64,000 bases of DNA from Adiantum capillus-veneris (taxonomy: Eukaryota > Streptophyta > Polypodiopsida > Polypodiales > Pteridaceae). Below, piece after piece: positions 56,733 to 64,000 of this stretch. A program made the translations under genes and the position numbers. The stretch covers positions 88,563,180 through 88,627,179 of the forward strand of contig CM043962.1 of NCBI GenBank assembly GCA_014529385.2. The letters are read 5' to 3'. The notes under the pieces are model-generated. The model was not told where the DNA came from. It did not search any database and worked only from the letters and a program-made list of their open reading frames with translations. Each line of letters starts with the position of its first letter. The first letter of the stretch is position 1.

Positions 56733-59700
56733 ATGGGAGGACGCGAGATAGAGTTCTCTCTCCATCAACAGCAGGTGGAAGAGTTGGAGAAAGCTCTCTC
56801 CCATCCAGAAGTCCAAAAGATTCTCCATACTCTTGAAAAAGGGAAGGAGAAAATGCCGATGGGGTCGGGAGAAATTCCGCAGAACCCAAAGGCGCCACAA
56901 CCAATAAAAGATCCTTTGATTGGAACTTCCCGCATGCACGAGAGGCAGAAGAAATCTCCAGAACGTCATGTGCGGTTTAATCCAAAAGTTCAAGAGCAGG
57001 ATCCCCCTGAGTCCCCTCAGTTCTCTTTCATGAAGGATCTGGAAGACATAGTTTCTCCGGAAGACATGTTTCTCGACGATCCGTCGCAGCAATAAGTACA
57101 TTCAAGGGAAAGGACTCCTGTCCCCAAGGAGTCTAAGCATAGAAAGAAAGAGCACCATAAGAAGAAGCACCACAGGCAGAAAACATTCAAGTCGGGAGAT
57201 AGAGACACCTACAATGGACGGCGTGATAATGACAAAGCTTTGGCTTTCATCCGCCAATTTGAAGTTGCATTTGCTGAAGGGAATTTTAAAGAAAGATCCA
57301 AGCGTCGCCATGTTAGTTTGTATCTGAAAGGCACCGCCAGCAATTGGTGGTTAACCCTTATCCTGGAAGCTCGCAAACCCCAAGATTGGACCGCTTTCAA
57401 GAAGGGGTTCTACGCACAGTTCCTTCCTCCGGACTATGAGGAAGAGGTAAAGAAAGAATGGGATCGACTTTCACAGTCAGAGAACGAAACTGTTCCACGC
57501 TATGTGGATAGGTTTTGGGACGTTCTCTTGAAAGTCACTCCATTCAAGAAGATTGACGATTCGGAGAAGCGCAAGTTTGAAGCAGGTTTGCATGAAGCCT
57601 TGCAAAAGGCTATGAAGCTTTACCCTCGAGGTAACTTGCAGATACTTATGGAATCAGCCCGCATAGCTGATGGAATACATGACAAGGGTACTCCCAGGAA
57701 GATGGAGCAAAGCACTTACCATGCTAAGCAGAAGGCTCTCCATGAGCAGCCTACCTCTTCTACTTCTTCTCAAAAGAAGAAAAGAACCGCCTCCGAAGCA
57801 GAAGCAAAGCCAAATCAGCCCAAGAAAGGGAGATATCTCTCTCCTGTTGAGTTGCGAACATACATTAGTGAAGGAAGATGCTTCAAGTGCGGACAAGTTG
57901 GTCATATGAAGGGTGACTGTCCTACCAAACCTCCACAACCACCCTCTTCCAATGCAGTCCCAGATGTACAGGGAAATACAACCAAGGATGGAAAAGAAAG
58001 AGCTCTTCTCAAAGCATGGGGTAGTATCAACAACCAGCGGGCTCTTATTTTGTTTGACCCTGGTAGTACAGACAACTTCATCTCTACCAAGCTAGCTGAC
58101 GACCTGAACTTGCAGCCCAATCGTTTTGGAGTCTCTATTCAAGCGCAATCTGCTTTCAAAGGGCAGAACTCAAACTCTACTCCAATCATAGGGAAGTTGA
58201 ATCTAAAGGTCGACGACTACAAGGATCAAGAGTCTTTCTTACTAGCTTCACTTGAAGGATGCGATGTTATCTTGGGAATACCTTGGCACTACAAGATGCA
58301 TCCCATTCCTGACTATGTTCAGAAAACCTTATCTTTTGCTCATAAAGGAAAGGAGTATCTTGTACTTGCAGATGCAGGTGATTGGCGTATTCCTATCGCC
58401 AATCACATTGCCATCAAGAAAGAAATGAAAAAGTGTGTTTCAGAGTACTTGATTTTTGCAAGAGAGAGAGATGTGTCTGTTTCACAACTTTCTTCCTCTT
58501 TAGAGCAAAAAAGACTTAAGTTAATAGAAAGATATAAAGATTGTTTTGCAGATGAACTTCCAAATGAACTCCCACCTTCGCGACCTGAGGATGATACAAT
58601 TGATTTGATCCCAGGAAGTTCTCCTCCAAATCAGCCCCCTTATCGAGTTAGTCTAATGCAGCAAGAGGAAATTCTCAAGCAGGTTAACGAACTTTTGGAG
58701 AAGGGCTTAATAAGGCCTAGTACTTCTCCATATTGTTCACCTGTCTTGCTAGTACAGAAAAAGGATGGCACATTTCGCATGTGCATAGACTATAGATCTC
58801 TAAACAAGATCACAATCAAGAATCGATTTCCAATCCCTCGGATTGACGACATTCTTGATAAGTTGCAAGGAGCCAGTGTCTTTAGTCGTATAGACTTGAA
58901 GAGCGGTTATCATCAAATCCGCATAGCTCCTCAGGAGGTGCATAAGACTTCATTTAGAACAACCTTCGGGTTGTATGAATTTCTAGTGATGCCTTTTGGG
59001 CTCACTAATGCACCAGCTACATTCAACAGAATGATGGATAGAATCTTCCACTCATACAGAAGCTTTATAGGCGTTTTCTTTGATGACGTCTTAATCTTCT
59101 CAGAGACGGAAGACGAACACTATAAGCATCTCGCCTTAGTGTTTGAAGAATTACGCAAACACAAATTATTTGTGAATGCTAAGAAGAGTGAGTTCTTTCT
59201 AAAAGAAATCCACTATTTGGGCCATATAGTATCTCACAACCAGGTGAGAATGGACCCTGATAAGATTCAAGCAGTTGTAGAATGGCCTACGCCAACTACA
59301 GTACATGATGTACGAAGTTTCCTTGGCCTGTGTTCTTATTATCGACGTTTCATTCGAGCTTTTGCCGCGATAGCAGGTCCCCTCCATGACCTGACAAAGA
59401 AGCGGATTCCATTCCATTGGGGGTCTGGACAAAAACAAGCTTTCGAAAAGCTTAAGTATCTACTCAGTCACGGACCTGTTCTCACCGTCCTTGATCTTCG
59501 CAAACCTTTCGAGGTATACTGCGATGTATCTGGAGATTGTGTAGGAGCAGTTTTGAACCAAGAGGGTCACGCGATAGCCTATGAAAGTCGGCGTCTTAAA
59601 GATGCAGAGTTGCATGCCTCCATATACGAAAAAGAGCTAATGGCAGTAATTCATGCTCTTTCCATTTGGAAACACTATCTATTAGGAGCTGATTTTATTA

Positions 59701-61346
59701 TCAAGACAGATCATCAAAGTCTTCGCTACTTTCTCACACAGAGAAAGTTATCAGAAAAGCAGATGAGATGGGCCAACTTTCTTTCAATGTTTCATTTTCA
59801 GATTTTATAGACTTCTGGAACAAAGAATGCAGTTGCAGATGCTCTCTCCAGGCGTCCAAAGATCAATGCACTAACAACAATTTATCATGAGGAACTAGAA
59901 TCTCTCAGCGAGATGTATCCTCAAGATCCAGACTTCGCCACAATTTGGGCAGATCTTCAAGCTGGTCACTCAAAGCCACCTTATTCTATCAGGGATAATA
60001 CACTCTATCGTCAACAAGCAATATGCATAGCTCAGCCCTTACGACAAAAGGTGATGGATGAAGCACATAATTCTCCTTATGCCGGGCATCGGGGAATTGC
60101 TTCCACCACTAGTGCCCTCGAAAGGTATTTCTTTTGGCCAACACTCCGTGCGGACATTGAAAAATATGTACGTGAGTGTTTAGTCTGCCAAAAGGTAAAA
60201 TATGACAGACATAAAGTTTATGGCAAGCTTCAGCCGCTCCCTGTGCCTAACACGCCATGGGAAAGTATTGCCATGGATTTTATTACGGATCTTCCTCGAT
60301 CCAAGAATGGAAATGATGCAATCTGGACTATCGTAGACAGATTCAGTAAGCAAGCCCATTCTCTTCCAGTAAAGAAGACGATCAAAGCTGATCACATGGC
60401 TAGAATATTTCTAGCTCAGATTTTTAAACACCTTGGATTGCCAAAGACTATTGTCAGCGATATAGATCCCCGCATGACTAGTCTATTTTGGTAGGCATTG
60501 TTTGAAAACTTGGGAACTAAGCTTGATTTTTCATCAGCTTATCACCCACAAACAGATGGTCAAAGCGAAATCGCTAATGCCACTGTTTTAGATCTCCTCA
60601 AGTGCTATGTTTCGGAACGACAATCCGAATGGGAACAGTACTTACCAATAGTTGAGTTTGCGTATAATAATACCATACATTCCTCAACTGGTAAAGCCCC
60701 CTTCGAACTTATTTACGGGAAGCCACTCTTACTTCCTATTATGGTGACCAAAGAAAACATCTTCGCCGCAGATGAATTTGTGCGCAATATTGATATTGCC
60801 CATCAACAAGTAAAGCAAGCGATTCTTCGTACTCAAGAGCAACAGAAGAGAAAAGCAGACAAGCATAGAAGGAATCTCAATCTTGAAAAAGGATAATATG
60901 TCCTGCTTCGGTTTGAGAAAGCTAGATTGAAGAAGCGGGTCGGCAAAGGGAAAATTGTCAAACTTTCCCATAGATTCTACGGCCCTTTCAAAATTACAGA
61001 TAAAGTCAATGATGTGACTTTCAGATTGGATTTACCTTATAATTGGCGAATCCATAATGCTTTTCATGTCAGTCTCCTCCGACCCTATGTTGGACCTCCT
61101 CCAGTGGCGCCCGTACAAGAAGATCCTCCAGAAGTCGAAGAGACTGAGGAAATCCTTCAACCTGAACAGATAATACACCACTCGGAGAGACAACTCAAGT
61201 CGGGGAGTCTACATCGAAAGTATTTAGTCAAGTTCAAGAATTACACTCCTTTAGATGCAAAGTGGATGACTGAGTCCGATCTCAAGGACTACCTTGACAT
61301 CTTGCACAGTTATGTTGACGCTCTACAGTTGAGGTCAACTGTTTAG
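56733..61346 (+). pseudogene. Element E gag-pol polyprotein (single frame, four in-frame stops)
   Basis: The domains in order are: Gag N-terminus (MGGREIEFSLHQQQVEEL), Gag core (ALAFIRQFEVAFAEGN, ASNWWLTLILEARKPQDW), zinc knuckle CFKCGQVGHMKGDC (57880-57921), protease (LILFDPGSTDNFIS near 58047, D-P-G in place of D-T/S-G, then DVILGIPWHYK), RT (58690-59100, catalytic FFDDVLIFS), RNase H (59500-59800), integrase zinc finger (GHRG...ECLVCQK), core (MDFITDLP, VSDIDPRM, TDGQSE), and chromodomain (EEILQPEQII...YLVKFKNYTPLDAKW). Stops are TAA 57093, TAG 59808, TAG 60492 and TAA 60894. All are in frame with one another. It belongs to the same lineage as F and resembles A/G. Confidence 0.93.
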
Positions 61347-61358
61347 AACCAAGAGGGA

Positions 61359-62869
61359 TGTAACTAAGTCAGACTTTGTAAATAATTAATTTATTTACGA
61401 GAAAATAATTATCTAATTAGTTGTGTGCACACCAGAATAGACCTAGCAGTTCTAAGGCCTCAGGTGAGCCTAAATGTAGGCCACAACACCTCAGAGGGAC
61501 CTTAGCAGAAATTACCCTGAAGCCCTAGTGATTGGGAAATCGGGTCTTCAGAAAGGGGTAAGCAGTAGCCTCAGATTTTAGGCTCAGGAAAAATACGCGC
61601 GTCAGTACAAGCACATGACTGAGATGGGGTCCTTAGAACAGTGACCCTAAGGCTAATAAAGCTAATAGAGCCTTAGGGTAAGTTTCGTTAAATTAAATTT
61701 AACGGTCCGTGCCCGGGTAGGCGGCCGGACAAGTGTGAACAGGTAAAGGCGGTGCAGTGCAAGTGCGGCATTGCGCCGGCAAACCTTTGGTGTTCTCATA
61801 AAAGAATCATTGGTAGCATTTGTTAGTTAGTTGCACATTTTTAATTAATGAGCTAGAAGTTTTTAAAGTCAAAAGTTGAATGGTTTTTAAGTTTTTAAAG
61901 TAAGTGTGCCAAGTGGCACACTTACCAATGCAAACTAACTCTCTCTCACTCTCACTCTCACCCTCTCTCTCTTCCTAGCGCCCCCTCTCCCTGATGGCTA
62001 TTTAGGAGCCCCCCTCCCCCATTTTCAGGGCTGGCAGTGCACCTACCCCCCCTAATGTGAGCGTGCTCTACGCGGTGGAGCCCTCCATTGAAGCTTGAGA
62101 GCAGCCCCTTGTGACATATGTGGTAGCCTTGTGCTCCCATTGTCAAGAACAAGGGATCTCACAGTCATAGACACCTTCTGGTGAAGTTTCATCGCGAGCA
62201 GCTGTCGTAGACGCTCTCTTAGCAGAGTGCGGCTGCTGTAATTCTCTGTTTTCAGCCCCTAATCACCTCGATTAGGGCTGTTGTCAGCAGATCAGCCATA
62301 GAAATTCTCTTCTCTCTCCTTATCCTAAGTCTACATCAAGTTTGGCGCGATTCCATCGCGAAGAAGACCTCTGTTCGGCATAGGGGTGTGTACAGGTAAG
62401 AATTTCAGGTTATGTGCAGAAAATTACAGCAAGCATGTGCGTGTGCATTTTGCTTGTTTCTCTTTTGTGTTCGATGCATGAATGAATGAGCATGAAGGCA
62501 ACACATAACGGAAGATGGACTCTCCTCTGTGAGAGCTTCCGATGAGCTGTTTTGGAAGATAGACTCTCTTTTCGAGAGCTTCCAACCAGTCTCGCAGAAG
62601 ATGGGAAATCCGCGAAGCAGAAAGAAAGTGGAAAAACTTTTTGAGTCAGTAGTCAGAACAGAACAGAAGAAAGAATAGAGGACGGGCGTATGCCCCGTTC
62701 CTGTGCTTGTAAAGATTCTCCCTTAGTAATAAAGATATTCTCGTTATGGGGGGGGACCAGCCCATCTTCTGGTCCCCAATGGAGTGTCAAGTTTTCTCTC
62801 TCCCTCTAATTCTCTTTAGTATTTGAAGTGCAATTAAACGTCTGTTTACGCTTCCGTATTTTTGTGACA
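61359..62869 (+). mobile_element. Element E 3' LTR (1511 bp)
   Basis: It has the same ends as the 5' LTR. The conserved hairpin is at 62752-62777. CTGAT at 62870-62874 is the target duplication. Confidence 0.95.
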
Positions 62870-62874
62870 CTGAT

Positions 62875-63370
62875 GCTAGGCAAAAACACCACAGTTGTTG
62901 GAGGTTATGGTGAAAAACGCTTTTTTCACCAATGGTGGTGGATGGAGAAGAAAACGGTAGTGTTTCTGGCTACATCCCTTTCCTCTGTTCCAGATTTCAC
63001 TTGGGCAATCCTTACATTTTGCACTTGATATTGGGAACATATCCTTGGATGTCCTACAGCTCTACAATGTGTGTTTTAATGCCTTCTCCTTTCAGGGCAT
63101 TCGGAAAAATCTTCAGCTAAGTTGTTTTTCTCGTCAACTTTCACAAGGACAGCCTTTTTAAACTTCTAGATAGAAAGCTTGTCACGCTAGTGGTTCCTTT
63201 TTTCAATCGATAGAATTCATCAAACATTTTTCAATACCTTTCCCTACCCAGTTTCCGGCCTTAATTGACCGTGGTCCTGTTACAAAAGGGAATATTGGGG
63301 GCTTTAAGTCTTGGAGTAACATTGTTTATTTCAAGTTAATTAGAGTGTGATAGCTTTTGGTTTGATGCAG
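62875..63370 (+). other. 3' part of intron 1
   Basis: Unique-looking sequence between element E and exon 2. The final bases are T-rich and end TTTGATGCAG, a good acceptor. I see no coding domain. Confidence 0.65.
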
Positions 63371-63487
63371 TTCAAGGTTGCCCTTTGCCAACTTGCTGTA
63401 ACCTCAGACAAAGCTGAAAACATTGCCCATGCTCGGGAGAAGATTGAATCTGCGGCAGATGAGGGTGCCAAGTTGATTGTACTTCCT
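63371..63487 (+). CDS. NLP3: Omega-amidase / nitrilase-like protein, exon 2
   Basis: These 39 codons (FKVALCQLAVTSDKAENIAH...AKLIVLP) are the first beta strand and helix of a carbon-nitrogen hydrolase (nitrilase superfamily) domain. The acceptor is TGATGCAG|TTC and the donor CCT|GTAAGT, with phase 0 on both sides. The exon ends one codon before the catalytic Glu. The sequence resembles plant NLP3/omega-amidase most closely, from memory of the family. It is probably soluble and plastidic, mitochondrial or cytosolic, depending on the start used in exon 1. Confidence 0.92.
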
Positions 63488-63579
63488 GTAAGTGCACGTC
63501 TTATCACATAATGTTTCGAATGTTATTTAGTCACAAGGATTCTTTGCTCTCGACTAAATGCTAAATGCATGGTTTGTAG

Positions 63580-63804
63580 GAGATTTGGAACTCTCCCTAT
63601 TCAAATGATAGTTTTCCAGTTTACGCAGAAGATATAAGTGCTGGTGGTGAGGCCTCACCCTCAAGTAAAATGCTTTCAGAAGTAGCCAAAAAGAAGTCGG
63701 TGACAATTATTGGTGGATCCATACCAGAAAGGAGCATGGGTTCTCTCTACAATACATGCTGCATTTTTGGAAGTGATGGCGAGCTGAAGGCTAAGCACAG
63801 AAAG
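63580..63804 (+). CDS. NLP3: Omega-amidase / nitrilase-like protein, exon 3
   Basis: The 75 codons begin with the catalytic Glu ([17 protein letters not shown]). They continue through IIGGSIPER and [19 protein letters not shown], ending at the catalytic Lys of the Glu-Lys-Cys triad (63802-63804). The acceptor is GTTTGTAG|GAG and the donor AAAG|GTCACT, a weaker donor. The acidic loop after [10 protein letters not shown] and the GGSIPE motif are typical of omega-amidases. The frame stays open for some codons beyond the donor, but the protein similarity resumes in exon 4. Confidence 0.92.
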
Positions 63805-63930
63805 GTCACTTATTCACATCACATCGTTTCTAGGTCACGAGAAAAATTGAAAACATTTTAGTCCTCTGTCTTCAACAAAATCATGTTCTGCTTAAACCTT
63901 GCATCTTTATGCTTTTTCTTGTTTGTTTAG

Positions 63931-64000
63931 TTGCATTTGTTCGACATAGACATTCCTGGGAAAATGACCTTCAAGGAATCAGAAACGTTGACTGCTGGGC
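63931..64000 (+). CDS. NLP3: Omega-amidase / nitrilase-like protein, exon 4 (cut by window end)
   Basis: The acceptor is TTGTTTAG|TTG. The codons read LHLFDIDIPGKMTFKESETLTAG, directly continuing KHRK from exon 3. HLFDIDIPG is the segment after the catalytic Lys in omega-amidases. The catalytic Cys lies beyond the window, so the triad cannot be fully checked. Confidence 0.9.
   Translation, partial: MHLFDIDIPGKMTFKESETLTAG

Larger units (their letters stand above)
54979..62869 (+). mobile_element. Element E: young full-length chromovirus
   Basis: 5' LTR 54979-56666 (1688 bp), PBS 56668-56679, gag-pol 56733-61346, polypurine tract (AACCAAGAGGGA to 61358), and 3' LTR 61359-62869 (1511 bp). The flanks are perfect CTGAT duplications (54974-54978 and 62870-62874). 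LTR identity is about 99% by eye outside one indel, so insertion is recent. The whole gag-pol stays in one frame with four nonsense codons and no frameshift. Confidence 0.96.
8953..63370 (+). other. Candidate giant intron 1 of the omega-amidase gene (54,418 bp)
   Basis: The donor is AAG|GTTAGT at 8952/8953 and the acceptor is TTTGATGCAG|TTC at 63370/63371, with phase 0 on both sides. I found no other candidate first exon between them. The interior is almost entirely retroelements on both strands, several with their own polyadenylation regions in the sense orientation. In Arabidopsis, long TE-bearing introns need the IBM2/EDM2 pathway for full-length transcription (established knowledge). Whether that holds here is inference. 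Confidence 0.7.

Noticed and set aside
62828-63120. Small frames downstream of element E as an alternative first exon
   Set aside because: They begin inside the LTR, have no transit peptide or NLP3-like residues, and lack a good donor in the right phase before 63371.

Overview
The window is nuclear DNA of a land plant. The evidence is GT-AG introns, chromodomain Ty3/gypsy elements primed by initiator tRNA-Met, tRNA-derived SINE-like sequences, and a nitrilase-like/omega-amidase gene whose exons read like plant NLP3. Very long dinucleotide tracts and one apparently enormous intron suggest a large-genome lineage such as a fern or gymnosperm. That lineage guess is inference.

The one host gene I can recognise brackets most of the window. 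Exon 1 (8749-8952) encodes a transit-peptide-like N-terminus and ends in phase 0 at a GT. Exon 2 begins at 63371 in phase 0, and exons 3 and 4 follow up to the window edge. If exon 1 and exon 2 belong together, intron 1 is 54,418 bp and consists almost entirely of retroelements.

Layout. 1-8.7 kb: low-content sequence with GA, CT and CA microsatellites, three tRNA-like SINE heads and a foldback element just upstream of the start codon. 9.0-9.1 kb: poly-C/CA/GA tract at the start of the intron. 9.98-11.58 kb: LTR of a family called A here, split by a 5'-truncated LINE. 11.97-12.66 kb: a long foldback. 13.76-39.93 kb: a minus-strand A-family chromovirus (copy A) that carries a solo LTR (D), a truncated B-family LTR (B1) and a complete B-family element (B2). 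B2 carries a second B-family element (B3) and a full-length APE-type LINE (K). B3 in turn carries a full-length chromovirus (C). Target-site duplications support each step: CAAAA for B2, ATCGC for B3, CATCC for C and GATGACGCG for K. 39.9-41.65 kb: unassigned. 41.65-46.44 kb: minus-strand chromovirus F with a hAT-like MITE in its chromodomain. 46.44-54.78 kb: A-family element G carrying B-family element B4, rearranged by an inversion. 54.98-62.87 kb: young full-length chromovirus E, flanked by CTGAT.

The autonomous-type elements (A, C, E, F, G) encode Gag, protease, RT, RNase H, integrase and a chromodomain, but every copy here is broken, mostly by nonsense codons that fit C-to-T or G-to-A change. 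The B family encodes Gag, protease (in B4) and a conserved C-terminal region I do not recognise, and it lacks RT, RNase H and integrase. It must therefore have been mobilised by another element. One B copy (B3) keeps a 457-codon open frame. The C-terminal region and the giant intron are the most interesting content.
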